DNA from: an uncultured Bacteroidota bacterium
GTDB lineage: Bacteria > Bacteroidota > Bacteroidia > Flavobacteriales > Flavobacteriaceae
Assembly (NCBI GenBank): GCA_903879645.1
Contig: CAIRMK010000050.1
Location: 1 to 35,561 of the forward strand
DNA: 35,561 nt
Direction of reading: 5' to 3'
The stretch's first letter is position 1. Each line of letters starts with the position of its first letter. Made by a program: the position numbers and the translations under genes. The notes under the pieces are model-generated. The model was not told the DNA's origin. It searched no databases and saw only the letters and a list, made by a program, of their open reading frames with translations. Shown in pieces: positions 25,390 to 33,708 of this stretch.

Positions 25390-25898
25390 TATTTATGCTT
25401 CTTTTTTGAAGTTTTTTCACGCGCTTTTATCTTCTCCTCCTCCTCTGTAACCTCTTTTCTAAGTTGCAGTTCCGCTTTGGTTGCAGTGAGTTGCAAATTG
25501 GGTAAAGTATCTTCCTTTATAGCCAAAATAGAATCCTTATTTACTTTAGCATATTGCAAATTCCCATTTAAAACCTTTTTAATAGATTCTAAATAAAGTT
25601 CGTTTTTCTTAATGGCAAACTCCAACGAATCCGATTTTAAAGCCAATTCCGTAGCGTCTTTCTTCAATTTTGTAGAAGTATACCCGGGGATATATTCACG
25701 CAAAGGCGTAAAAGCAATAATATAGGTAGTAAAAATAATAATCAAAATTGCTCCAATAGATGCCACCACAAATACATTCATCAAGGTCAACTTCAAAGAA
25801 AATATTTCTTCAAAAGTGTCTTCATTCAAGATAACCAATCGGTTTTTTGTGAAGAGTCTTTTCTTTAATAATTGCTTTTTGAGGCGTTTTTCTGTCAT
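25389..25898 (-). CDS. Short bitopic membrane protein resembling the N-terminus of flavobacterial M23 peptidases
   Basis: This 169-residue protein has a basic N-terminus, the phrase LVILNEDTFEEIFSLKL at about residues 21-37, one membrane helix at about 40-65, then TPLREYIPGYTSTKLKKDA and a coiled-coil-like periplasmic stretch. It ends in a Lys/Glu-rich tail. In my recollection these blocks open flavobacterial M23 metallopeptidases, but here no LytM domain follows and no HxH or GxxxD motif is present. The stop and the ATG of the GH3-like gene overlap, so there is no hidden downstream peptidase frame. It is either a natural short paralogue or a shortened gene. Function is unknown. Confidence 0.7.
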   Translation of the reverse strand: MTEKRLKKQLLKKRLFTKNRLVILNEDTFEEIFSLKLTLMNVFVVASIGAILIIIFTTYIIAFTPLREYIPGYTSTKLKKDATELALKSDSLEFAIKKNELYLESIKKVLNGNLQYAKVNKDSILAIKEDTLPNLQLTATKAELQLRKEVTEEEEKIKAREKTSKKKHK

Positions 25899-25914
25899 AA
25901 CTTTGATTATTATA

Positions 25915-25922
25915 CAAATATA
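25915..25922 (-). promoter_or_regulatory. Candidate -7 element for the membrane protein-GH3 operon
   Basis: On the minus strand this reads TATATTTG, a match to TAnnTTTG, 16 nt upstream of the ATG at 25898. A -33 TTG at good spacing is not seen. Confidence 0.45.
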
Positions 25923-25975
25923 GAAATTACTTCCAAATCACACTTGGCTTTTTAACGTTCTTTAACGCTAAATAG

Positions 25976-26007
25976 TTGCGCTTCTATTCAAATATTTTCT
26001 ACATTTG
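25976..26007 (+). promoter_or_regulatory. Promoter of tatA (-33 TTG and -7 TACATTTG)
   Basis: A TTG at 25976-25978 and TACATTTG at 26000-26007 are separated by 21 bp, which fits the Bacteroidota sigma-ABfr promoter pattern. The -7 element ends 28 nt before the tatA ATG. This is one of the two best-formed promoters in the window. Confidence 0.65.
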
Positions 26008-26035
26008 CATAGTATAATTTTAAATTATTGAAACT

Positions 26036-26236
26036 ATGAACTTTTTAACCATATTTTTAGAGCTTACTCCTATGCACGTAATGCTCATTGTTGTTGTTGT
26101 TGTATTGCTTTTTGGAGGTAAAAAAATTCCAGAATTAATGAAAGGATTAGGTTCTGGCGTAAAAGAATTTAAAAAAGCAGCCCAACAAGAAGACCAACCT
26201 GCTGTTACTAAAAAAGAAGAAGAAACTAAAGAATAA
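26036..26236 (+). CDS. tatA: Twin-arginine translocase subunit TatA/TatE
   Basis: This 66-residue protein has one N-terminal membrane helix (about residues 9-26), then the hinge and amphipathic helix with [20 protein letters not shown], and a charged C-terminal tail rich in Glu and Lys. That is the TatA layout; the FGxxKIPEL motif is diagnostic. It forms the variable pore of the Tat system, which exports folded proteins. TatC is not in the window. The gene is transcribed alone, with its own promoter and a strong terminator. TatA and TatE cannot be told apart by sequence alone. Confidence 0.93.
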   Translation: MNFLTIFLELTPMHVMLIVVVVVLLFGGKKIPELMKGLGSGVKEFKKAAQQEDQPAVTKKEEETKE

Positions 26237-26253
26237 GTTTTTAGTTACTAAAC

Positions 26254-26289
26254 AAAAAACCCAAATTCTAAATAGAATTTGGGTTTTTT
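26254..26289. terminator. Bidirectional intrinsic terminator between tatA and tex
   Basis: A perfect 17-bp inverted repeat, AAAAAACCCAAATTCTA and its complement, with two central bases (26271-26272). It gives a GC-containing stem flanked by A and T runs on both sides. It lies 18 bp after the tatA stop and ends 2 bp before the tex stop, so it can end both convergent messages. Confidence 0.88.
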
Positions 26290-26290
26290 G

Positions 26291-28417
26291 TTAAAGAATC
26301 ATCGTCAACTGAATTCGTTTTCTACCTTCATCCACTTCAACCACCTTCACCTGAACATGTTGATGTAGTTTCACCACTTCATTGACATCCGAAACAAAAC
26401 CGGCTTTCAATTGAGATATATGCACCAATCCACTTTCTTTCACGCCTATATCAACAAAACAACCAAAGGCTGTAATATTATTAACTATTCCAGGTAAAAT
26501 CATCCCTGTTCTTACATCTTTAATCGTTTTAACATTCGGATCAAATTCAAAAACTTTAGCTGCTTTTCTTGGATCTAATCCTGGTTTTACCAATTCTTTT
26601 AAAATGTCTTTTATTCCAAGAATTCCAATGGTTTCGTTAATATAATTTTCAGGTTGTATTGCTGCTATTTTCTCCTTATTCGCAATCAATTCATTCACAG
26701 AAATTTTAAAATCTTTTGCCATTTTCTCAACAATTCCATAAGCTTCTGGATGCACTGCCGAATTATCCAAAGGATTTTTCCCATTGTGAATTCTAACAAA
26801 GGCCGCTGCTTGTTGGTACGCTTTTTCACCTAATCGAGGGACCATTTTAATTTGTTTTCTATCTTCAAAAGGACCATTTTCCGAACGATAAGCCACAATG
26901 TTTTCAGCCATCTTCTCTCCTATTCCACTAACATAACTCAACAACGATTTACTCGCAGTGTTGATATTTATTCCCACAGAATTCACACACCGAACCACTA
27001 CCGTGTCCAACTCGTCCTTCAATTTGGTTTGATCCACATCGTGTTGGTATTGCCCCACTCCTATCGATTTAGCATCAATCTTCACTAATTCTGCCAATGG
27101 ATCAGAAAGGCGTCTTCCTATAGAAACCGAACCTCTAACCGTAACATCATATTTTGGAAATTCATATCTGGCAATCTTACTCGCCGAATACACCGATGCT
27201 CCTGCTTCTGAAACTACAAAAACTTGAACTGGTTTGTCAAAAGCTATTTTCTTAATAAAAAATTCTGTCTCCCGAGAGGCTGTACCATTACCTATAGATA
27301 TTGCTTCAATATTATAAGCATTCACCATCGATTTGATTTTCTTCATAGCCATGGCAGTTTCATTCTGAGGCTGATGTGGATAAATGGTTTCATTATACAA
27401 TAAATCCCCTTTTTCATCCAAACAAACAATTTTACAACCACTTCGATATCCAGGATCAATAGCCAAAATTCGTTTTTCTCCCAAAGGTGGTGCTAACAAT
27501 AATTGACTTAAATTTCCAGCAAAAACCTCAATCGCTTTTTGATCGGCTTTAGCTTTAAATTCTTGCAAAGTTTCGTTTGAAATCGCTGGCTCCAAGAGTC
27601 TTTTATAACTGTCTTTAATGGCTAATTCTAAATGAGGTTTGGCCTCTGAATTTCTATTAGTAATAACATTTTCTTCTATAAAATCAAGCGCTTCTTCTTT
27701 TTCAATTTCCACATTCAATTTTACAAAACCTTCCGCTTCGGCGCGCAACATAGCCAACAAACGATGTGATGGTGCTTTCGAAATTGGCTCTTCCCAATCA
27801 AAATATTGTGAAAATTTTTGAGCGCCCTCCTCCTCTTTTTTTGTTTTAGAAACTTTAGTAGTAACTATTGCTTTTCGTTGAAACAGACGACGTAGATTTT
27901 TTCTTATATAAATGTTTTCATTAATCCATTCGGCAACAATATCTCGGGCACCTTGCAAGGCTTCGTCTTCGTTTTTTACATTTTTATTTAAATAGTTCGA
28001 AGAAATGAAATCAATATCCTCTTTGCCTTGTGCCATTATTATTTTCGCCAACGGTTCCAATCCGTTTTCACGAGCTATGTCGGCTTTTGTCTTTTTCTTC
28101 TTTTTATAAGGCAAATACAAATCTTCTATCTCCTGCAAATCAAAACTTTTTTCAATTTTTGCTTTTAATTCCGGCGAAAGCTGACCTTGTTCTTCAATCG
28201 TTTTAAGAATGCTTTCTTTTCTTTTTACTATTTCGTCATATTGCTTAGAAAGTTTGGCAATTTGTTCAATTACAACTTCATCTAAATTCCCCGTTTGATC
28301 TTTTCGATACCGAGAAATAAATGGAATGGTACAATCTTCAGAAAGTAACTGTAAGGTAGCGCTAATATTTTTTGGCGTCGTATTGACTTGGCTTTGAATG
28401 AAATTTATGTTGGTCAT
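26291..28417 (-). CDS. tex: Tex family RNA-binding protein
   Basis: Tex is a conserved S1-domain nucleic-acid-binding protein linked to transcription. This 708-residue protein has an N-terminal helical region with STEP-like LPYKKKKKTKADIAREN-type sequence near residue 105, a YqgF-like domain starting ILAIDPGYRSGCKIV near residue 324, helix-hairpin-helix motifs (INTASKSLLSYVSGIGEKMA) near residue 490, and a C-terminal S1 domain (GMILPGIVNNITAFGCFVDI) near residue 640. Full length and order are normal. The ATG at 28417 (MTNINFIQSQ) is chosen over a TTG twelve codons upstream that would overlap the CDF gene. It is co-directional with CDF and rpiB, after a 32-bp gap. Confidence 0.94.
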   Translation of the reverse strand: MTNINFIQSQVNTTPKNISATLQLLSEDCTIPFISRYRKDQTGNLDEVVIEQIAKLSKQYDEIVKRKESILKTIEEQGQLSPELKAKIEKSFDLQEIEDLYLPYKKKKKTKADIARENGLEPLAKIIMAQGKEDIDFISSNYLNKNVKNEDEALQGARDIVAEWINENIYIRKNLRRLFQRKAIVTTKVSKTKKEEEGAQKFSQYFDWEEPISKAPSHRLLAMLRAEAEGFVKLNVEIEKEEALDFIEENVITNRNSEAKPHLELAIKDSYKRLLEPAISNETLQEFKAKADQKAIEVFAGNLSQLLLAPPLGEKRILAIDPGYRSGCKIVCLDEKGDLLYNETIYPHQPQNETAMAMKKIKSMVNAYNIEAISIGNGTASRETEFFIKKIAFDKPVQVFVVSEAGASVYSASKIARYEFPKYDVTVRGSVSIGRRLSDPLAELVKIDAKSIGVGQYQHDVDQTKLKDELDTVVVRCVNSVGININTASKSLLSYVSGIGEKMAENIVAYRSENGPFEDRKQIKMVPRLGEKAYQQAAAFVRIHNGKNPLDNSAVHPEAYGIVEKMAKDFKISVNELIANKEKIAAIQPENYINETIGILGIKDILKELVKPGLDPRKAAKVFEFDPNVKTIKDVRTGMILPGIVNNITAFGCFVDIGVKESGLVHISQLKAGFVSDVNEVVKLHQHVQVKVVEVDEGRKRIQLTMIL

Positions 28418-28449
28418 TTTATGCTGAATTGGTTCAGTAATTGGTTTTA

Positions 28450-29361
28450 TCAATCTTGAACAATAGTTTCTTTTGAATCTTCTTTCTTAAATTCTGGCTG
28501 AATAGTAATGTGATTAATATGGAATTTCTCTAAAAGAACAGCCTCAATTTTATGAAGTAAATCATCAAATTCACTCATTTTTATATCTTCCGAACAATCT
28601 AAATGGGCTTCAAGATGCAATTCATCATCATTAAGATGCCAAACATGGATGTGATGTAGATTTCCTGCTCCCGATAATTGATGCACTTCGTTGATTATTT
28701 CTTTGATATCTATATCTTCTGGGGTAAACAACATTAACATTTTAGTTGACGTTTTCAATAAATCATAACCAACCACAATAAGATATATTCCAATTAAAAT
28801 TGTAAGAACACTGTCGACCCAATTCCATCCAAAATATTTCATCAATAATCCGCCTACTAAAACCGCAACAGAAGCCATCATGTCGGTTAATAAATGCAAG
28901 TAAGCCGATTTCATATTGATGTTGTGTTCTGCATCTTTTTGCAACAATAAAACCGATCCGCCATTAACAACAATTCCTAAAATTGATAACCAAATTACTA
29001 AATCCGGTTTTATGATATGAACATTAAAAAAACGGTCAATTGCTCCATACATCAAAAATAGTGCAACAACAATTAATACTAATGCGTTTACAAAAGCGGC
29101 AACTAACTCGGCTCTTTTGTAACCAAATGTTTGATCTTCTGTAGCTTTTTTGTGAGATAAATTATGAGCTACTAAGCTAAATCCGAGTGAAAGTACATCA
29201 GAAAAATTGTGTAGGGCATCCGAAATTAATGCTAAACTCCCAGATATTATTCCTCCAATCAATTGAGCAATTGTTATAGTTAGATTTAGTATTATAGAAA
29301 AAACTAAATTTTTACCTTTTACCTCGTGGTGGTGCTGTGAGTGTGAATGATTATGTCCCAA
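28450..29361 (-). CDS. Cation diffusion facilitator (zinc/cadmium-type metal exporter)
   Basis: This 303-residue CDF transporter exports divalent metal ions in exchange for protons. The His-rich N-terminus reads GHNHSHSQHHHEVKG. Six membrane helices cover about residues 17-195. The metal-site residues are in SLALISDALHNFSDVLSL (helix 2) and SAYLHLLTDMMASVAVL (helix 5), both of H/D-x3-D form. A cytoplasmic ferredoxin-like domain with HHIHVWHLNDDELHLEAHLD completes it. The start is best placed at the TTG at 29361, directly before GHNH and four bases after the rpiB stop, because the longer frame runs into rpiB. The CzcD/ZitB-like subtype is likely from the His motif. Confidence 0.9.
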   Translation of the reverse strand: MGHNHSHSQHHHEVKGKNLVFSIILNLTITIAQLIGGIISGSLALISDALHNFSDVLSLGFSLVAHNLSHKKATEDQTFGYKRAELVAAFVNALVLIVVALFLMYGAIDRFFNVHIIKPDLVIWLSILGIVVNGGSVLLLQKDAEHNINMKSAYLHLLTDMMASVAVLVGGLLMKYFGWNWVDSVLTILIGIYLIVVGYDLLKTSTKMLMLFTPEDIDIKEIINEVHQLSGAGNLHHIHVWHLNDDELHLEAHLDCSEDIKMSEFDDLLHKIEAVLLEKFHINHITIQPEFKKEDSKETIVQD

Positions 29362-29365
29362 AATA

Positions 29366-29794
29366 TTAACAACTGATTTTATTAACTCTATTCTGGTGTC
29401 TTCCGCCCTCAAATGCAGTACTTAAAAAAGTTTCCACTATTTCAACAGCTTGTTGAATTGAAGTAAATCGCGCTGGGATGCTTACTATATTAGCATTATT
29501 GTGTTGGCGCGCAAGCTCCGAAATCTCTTTAGTCCAACACAACGCTGCACGAATACCTTGATGTTTATTAACAGTCATCGCTATTCCGTTTCCAGATCCA
29601 CAAATTACTATTCCTAAATCAGCTTTTCCAGATTCAACATCGGTTGCAACAGGATGACCAAAATCGGGATAATCTACACTGTCAAAAGAATCTGTTCCGT
29701 GATTGATAACTTCATGTCCTCTTGATGTTAAAAAAGCAACAATAGCACTTTTATAATCAGGTCCTGCGTGGTCGTTTCCAATTGAAATTTTCAT
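29366..29794 (-). CDS. rpiB: Ribose 5-phosphate isomerase B
   Basis: This isomerises ribose 5-phosphate and ribulose 5-phosphate in the pentose phosphate pathway. The 142-residue protein begins MKISIGNDHAGPDYKSAIVA and has VDYPDFGHPVA, the catalytic loop IVICGSGNGIAMTVNK with its Cys, RAALCWTKEISELARQHNNA and a C-terminal FEGGRHQNRVNKI. These are the RpiB/LacAB family blocks, at normal length. The ATG at 29794 is used; ten codons upstream to a TTG are not conserved-looking. It is the first gene to the left of the large gene-free region and probably heads rpiB-CDF-tex. Confidence 0.95.
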   Translation of the reverse strand: MKISIGNDHAGPDYKSAIVAFLTSRGHEVINHGTDSFDSVDYPDFGHPVATDVESGKADLGIVICGSGNGIAMTVNKHQGIRAALCWTKEISELARQHNNANIVSIPARFTSIQQAVEIVETFLSTAFEGGRHQNRVNKISC

Positions 29795-29821
29795 AGTTAT
29801 ATTTAGATTTAGTTGTGGTAA

Positions 29822-29829
29822 CAAAATTA
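29822..29829 (-). promoter_or_regulatory. Candidate -7 element for rpiB
   Basis: On the minus strand this reads TAATTTTG, a match to TAnnTTTG, 27 nt upstream of the ATG at 29794. No -33 TTG at the right distance is seen. Confidence 0.4.
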
Positions 29830-30421
29830 GACATTCTAATTAGTTTTTCGTTTTGATTTTTATAAATTTTTATTTTTAATATAATTTATAAGTAATTGAA
29901 AATCAGCATGTTTAAATTAAATCAAATGTTAATTTTTATTATTGTTAATAGTAATTTACAATTCATTGATATTCAGTTAACTTTAAATTAACAACTTATG
30001 TTAACAACTTAATATAGAAAAGTAGAAGTTTTTTTTGGTGGTATTAGTATAATTTGTAATCAAAAATTGAATCTAGAAAATCAAATTTAGTTTGGTCTTT
30101 TTTTGGAAAAGTTATCAATACAAATACATAGTTTTTCAACATAAATAAATAAGTAAAGTTATTTACAAAAAGTTGCTTTTTTCACTTGTTAACAACTGTT
30201 GATTAATTTTAATTTTTAATTAAAAATGAGCTTCTTACTATTTTAAAACTGTGTTGATAAATCAGTATAAAAAAGAATAACTTAAAAAGAAACTTTTAAA
30301 AATTAAAGTTATTGTACAAATTAACACCCTATAATAACAATCATAAATTAATTAAAATTTAAATTTTCTTTTTGTTGTTTTTAATAGATGTTGAAAACTT
30401 TCAACTTTTAGAAATTAGATT
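29830..30421. other. Gene-free AT-rich region, candidate replication origin (oriC)
   Basis: About 590 bp contain no credible reading frame. They hold many sequences related to the DnaA box TTATCCACA: TTATCAATA (30112-30120), TTTTCAACA (30133-30141), TTATTTACA (30159-30167), and on the minus strand TAATCAACA (30197-30205), TTATCAACA (30252-30260) and TTTTCAACA (30389-30397). There are also two TTAACAACTT copies 13 bp apart (29988 and 30001) and a palindromic TTGTTAACAA (30186-30195). Stretches of pure A/T could serve as an unwinding element. Genes to the left mostly run left and genes to the right mostly run right. None of the boxes is a perfect consensus and dnaA is not here, so this is a candidate only. 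Confidence 0.5.
29988..30010 (+). repeat. Tandem TTAACAACTT motifs
   Basis: Two identical copies of TTAACAACTT start at 29988 and 30001, 13 bp apart, inside the candidate origin. The interval is a little over one helical turn, which suits protein binding on nearly the same face. Confidence 0.7.
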
Positions 30422-30655
30422 TTATATTATTTCTAAATTGCTATTTAATTTATTTAAAATTTCTTTTACTTTTTCAATATCGTTTGAATGAACTTTTAGA
30501 TTTATTCCGCCGTAAGCAATTGTTGCTAATGGATTAATACCAATTAGATTTTCGTTTTGAAATAAATAAGGAATTCCTTCATGGTCTAAAATAGATTTTA
30601 ACACAATAATTTCGTGAGGAAAATTGAAAATTGCAACGGTTATAAATTCAGTCAT
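30422..30655 (-). CDS. DUF2007-type small protein
   Basis: This 77-residue soluble protein shows the DUF2007 (putative signal-transducing protein) pattern: an N-terminal strand, FNFPHEIIVLKSILDHEGIP with the helix, FQNENLIGINPLATIAYGG, and a C-terminal SNDIEKVKEILNK helix. The family is a small alpha-beta fold with no settled role. It sits between the candidate origin and rnr and is transcribed towards the origin, unlike the genes to its right. Length and composition are normal for the family. Confidence 0.8.
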   Translation of the reverse strand: MTEFITVAIFNFPHEIIVLKSILDHEGIPYLFQNENLIGINPLATIAYGGINLKVHSNDIEKVKEILNKLNSNLEII

Positions 30656-30704
30656 TTTTATTTTTTATAAAGATATAAAAGTTATTTTTTAGATAAATCT
30701 TTTA

Positions 30705-30731
30705 ACTAATTACTAATTACTAATTACTATT
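30705..30731 (+). repeat. ACTAATT heptamer tandem repeat upstream of rnr
   Basis: Three perfect head-to-tail copies of ACTAATT (30705-30725) are followed by a degenerate ACTATT. They end 32 bp before the rnr ATG. They could be slippage-derived filler or could affect promoter spacing. Confidence 0.75.
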
Positions 30732-30762
30732 CATTAATTTTAAACTTTATTACAACTGAATT

Positions 30763-32943
30763 ATGAGTAAAATGCCAAAAAAGTTTGGAAAAAAAGAGAA
30801 AACGTTCTCTGAAAAAATTTTAAAAATACTGTCACAAAACGCAAATAAACCTTTCAATTATAAGCAAATATGTGCTATTCTTGAATTGAATGATACCAAA
30901 AGTAGAAACGAAATTATTAAAGATTTGAAAATTCTGGCTGCTCAAAAAGTGATTATTGAAAGTGAACCAGGAAAATATTTAGTGAAAGCAGTAAGCCAAG
31001 ATTATTATGAAGGAAGAATTGATATGACTTCTAGAAAAACCGCTTATTTTATTTGTGAAGATTTTGAAGATGATGTGTTTATTCCAACTAACAACTTGAA
31101 TCACGCTTTAGATAAAGACAAAGTTAAAGTCTATGTATATAACCGTCGTCGTGGTAAAAAACCAGAAGGAGAAGTAATTGAAATTTTAGAAAGAGCTAAA
31201 TCAGAATTTGTTGGAGTTATTGATATTCAAAAGAATTTTGCTTTTGTAACTACTGCCAATGCTAAAATGTACACCGATATTTTTATCCCAAAAGATAAAT
31301 ATAACGGAGCCGAACAAGGAGAGGTGGTGGTGGTTAAAATTGAGGATTGGCCAAAGAAAGCAGACTCTCCATTTGGTTCGGTTATTAAAGTTTTAGGAAA
31401 ACCTGGAGAACACGATACTGAAATTCATGCTATTCTAGCGGAATATGGGTTGCCTTATGATTTTCCAGTAGAAGTAGAAATTTTTGCTCAAAAAATAGAT
31501 ACAGCTATTCATCCAGAAGAAATAGCCAAACGTCGTGATATGCGCGATACATTGACGTATACTATTGATCCTAAAGATGCTAAAGATTTTGACGATGCTT
31601 TATCATTCAAAAAATTAGAAAATGGAAATTTTGAAATCGGAATTCATATTGCCGATGTCTCACATTATTTACAAGAAGGAACTATTTTAGATGATGAAGC
31701 ATACAATCGAGGAACTTCAGTTTATTTAGTAGATAGAGTAGTACCGATGTTACCTGAAGTATTATCAAATTTTGCTTGTTCACTTCGTCCGAATGAAGAA
31801 AAGTATACATTTTCAGCTATTTTCGAAATCGATAATAAAGCCACGGTTTTAAATCAATGGTTTGGTAGAACAGTTATCAATTCCGACCAACGTTTTGCTT
31901 ATGAAGAAGCACAAGTTATTATCGAAACAAAATCAGCTACAATTCCTGCTGAAATTTCATTAACCGGAAAAGAGTATAGAGCTTCCGATGCAATTACTGA
32001 AGCCACTTTAAAACTAGATGAATTAGCTAAAATTCTTCGAAGAAATCGAATGAATAATGGTGCTATTTCTTTTGATAAAGTAGAAGTGAAATTCAATTTA
32101 GATGAGAAAGGAGAACCTGAAGGAGTATATTTTAAAATATCTAAAGATGCCAATCATTTGATTGAAGAATTTATGCTTTTAGCCAATAGAAAAGTGGCAG
32201 AATATATTGGAAAACAAAAGAAAACCTTTGTCTATAGAATTCACGATGAACCTAATGAAGATAAGCTTTTTGCAATGCAAGCTTTAATATCTAAATTTGG
32301 ATATAAGATAGATTTAAGAGATAAAAAGGATATTTCAAAATCGTTGAATAAATTAATGGAAGATGTCAATGGAAAGAAAGAACAAAATTTAATTGACACT
32401 TTAGCTATTCGAACGATGAGTAAAGCTAAATATTCAACAGAAAATATAGGTCACTATGGATTGGCTTTTGATTATTACAGCCATTTTACATCACCTATTA
32501 GGCGTTATCCTGATGTAATGGTACATCGTTTACTTCAGTATTATTTAGAGGGCGGAAAAAGCGTTGATGCTGATGTGTATGAAGAAAAGTGTGAACATTC
32601 GTCAAATATGGAAAGTTTAGCTACCAATGCTGAACGAGATTCTATAAAATACATGCAAATTAAATACATGCAAGATCACAAAGATGAAGAATTTTTGGGT
32701 GTTATTTCAGGGGTTACCGAATGGGGAATTTATGTAGAAATTGTTTCTAATAAATGTGAAGGAATGTGCAGAATTCGTGAAATTAAAGATGATTATTACA
32801 CATTTGATGAAAAACAATATGCTTTAGTGGGAGAAATTTCTAAACAATTATTACAATTAGGTGATGAAGTTTTCGTTAAAGTAAAGAATGCTGATTTAGT
32901 AAAAAAACAATTAGATTTTCATTTTATCAGAAAAAATGATTAG
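30763..32943 (+). CDS. rnr: Ribonuclease R
   Basis: This is a processive 3'-5' exoribonuclease of the RNase II family that degrades structured RNA. The 726-residue protein has a basic N-terminus with a winged-helix domain (about residues 12-70), cold-shock/OB domains (about 80-220), and the RNB catalytic domain. The RNB domain carries the metal-binding Asp cluster TIDPKDAKDFDDALSF at about 267-282 and the motif YYSHFTSPIRRYPDVMVHR near 570. A C-terminal S1 domain (FLGVISGVTEWGIYVEI) starts near 645. It is shorter than the E. coli enzyme (813), mainly lacking the long basic tail, which is usual in Bacteroidota. Confidence 0.96.
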   Translation: MSKMPKKFGKKEKTFSEKILKILSQNANKPFNYKQICAILELNDTKSRNEIIKDLKILAAQKVIIESEPGKYLVKAVSQDYYEGRIDMTSRKTAYFICEDFEDDVFIPTNNLNHALDKDKVKVYVYNRRRGKKPEGEVIEILERAKSEFVGVIDIQKNFAFVTTANAKMYTDIFIPKDKYNGAEQGEVVVVKIEDWPKKADSPFGSVIKVLGKPGEHDTEIHAILAEYGLPYDFPVEVEIFAQKIDTAIHPEEIAKRRDMRDTLTYTIDPKDAKDFDDALSFKKLENGNFEIGIHIADVSHYLQEGTILDDEAYNRGTSVYLVDRVVPMLPEVLSNFACSLRPNEEKYTFSAIFEIDNKATVLNQWFGRTVINSDQRFAYEEAQVIIETKSATIPAEISLTGKEYRASDAITEATLKLDELAKILRRNRMNNGAISFDKVEVKFNLDEKGEPEGVYFKISKDANHLIEEFMLLANRKVAEYIGKQKKTFVYRIHDEPNEDKLFAMQALISKFGYKIDLRDKKDISKSLNKLMEDVNGKKEQNLIDTLAIRTMSKAKYSTENIGHYGLAFDYYSHFTSPIRRYPDVMVHRLLQYYLEGGKSVDADVYEEKCEHSSNMESLATNAERDSIKYMQIKYMQDHKDEEFLGVISGVTEWGIYVEIVSNKCEGMCRIREIKDDYYTFDEKQYALVGEISKQLLQLGDEVFVKVKNADLVKKQLDFHFIRKND

Positions 32944-32978
32944 AAGAGAGAATAGTAATTAGATTTAAAAAATTTATA

Positions 32979-33644
32979 ATGAAAAAGATAGTTTATTTTT
33001 TATTTTTTATCAGTTCGATAACATTTGCACAGGTTGAAAAAAAAGTAGCAGATTTTAGTAAAGTAACCTCTTTTGATCAAATAGATGTTACCTTAACTCC
33101 TGCTTCTGAAAATAAAGTAGTTTTAAATGGTTCTGGTTCAAATGATGTTGAATTAGTGAATAAAAATGGGGAGTTAAAAATAAGAATGCCGCTAACCAAA
33201 CTTTTGAAAGGAGATAATATTTCGGCAACGGTATATTACAAAAAAATAGAAGCTGTAGAAGCAAATGAAGGGTCTAGAATTGCAAGTGAAGCTACTTTAA
33301 AATCTACTTCTTTTGACATCATAGCTAAAGAAGGATCTCAAATTAAAATAAAATTAGAGGTTGATAAATTAACTGCTAGGGTAGCAAACGGTTCTTCTAT
33401 CACTCTTGAAGGAAAAGCTACCAATCAAGATGTTTTAGTCAATTCAGGTGGAAAATACGAAGCTAAAAAATTAATTACAAATCAAACTGTTATCACTTCC
33501 AATGCAGGTGGAGAAGCTAATATATTTGCTGCTGATTTAGTGGATGCAAAAGTACGTGCGGGTGGAGATATTTTAATTTATGGTAAACCAAAGCAAATCA
33601 ATCAGAAAGTAATTGCAGGAGGAAGTATTGAAGAAGCAAAGTAG
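32979..33644 (+). CDS. Exported DUF2807 (GIN domain) protein
   Basis: This 221-residue protein has a signal peptide, MKKIVYFLFFISSITFAQ, and a beta-helix-like body with repeating short strands. Phrases such as KVTSFDQIDVTLTPA, VVLNGSGSNDVELVNKNGEL and VYYKKIEAVEANEGSRI are typical of the DUF2807 'head GIN' family, often described as putative auto-transporter adhesin. No C-terminal T9SS domain is present, so it probably stays in the periplasm or at the outer membrane. The gene follows rnr by 35 bp and may be read from the same transcript. Function is unknown. Confidence 0.85.
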   Translation: MKKIVYFLFFISSITFAQVEKKVADFSKVTSFDQIDVTLTPASENKVVLNGSGSNDVELVNKNGELKIRMPLTKLLKGDNISATVYYKKIEAVEANEGSRIASEATLKSTSFDIIAKEGSQIKIKLEVDKLTARVANGSSITLEGKATNQDVLVNSGGKYEAKKLITNQTVITSNAGGEANIFAADLVDAKVRAGGDILIYGKPKQINQKVIAGGSIEEAK

Positions 33645-33708
33645 ATTTATTTTAGTTTTTAGTTTTTAAATGCTAATTTGCAACATAATTTCACTTTAAA
33701 AAATAAAT

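Noticed and set aside
28418-28453. TTG start of tex overlapping the CDF gene
   Set aside because: The ATG at 28417 gives the usual N-terminus, and the extension lies over the CDF stop.
29825-30421. A hidden small gene in the gene-free region
   Set aside because: Frames are broken by frequent stops on both strands, and no short open stretch has a start plus a protein-like composition.
30705-30731. CRISPR-like or iteron array
   Set aside because: Units of seven bases with no spacers are far too short for CRISPR; three copies are too few for iterons.
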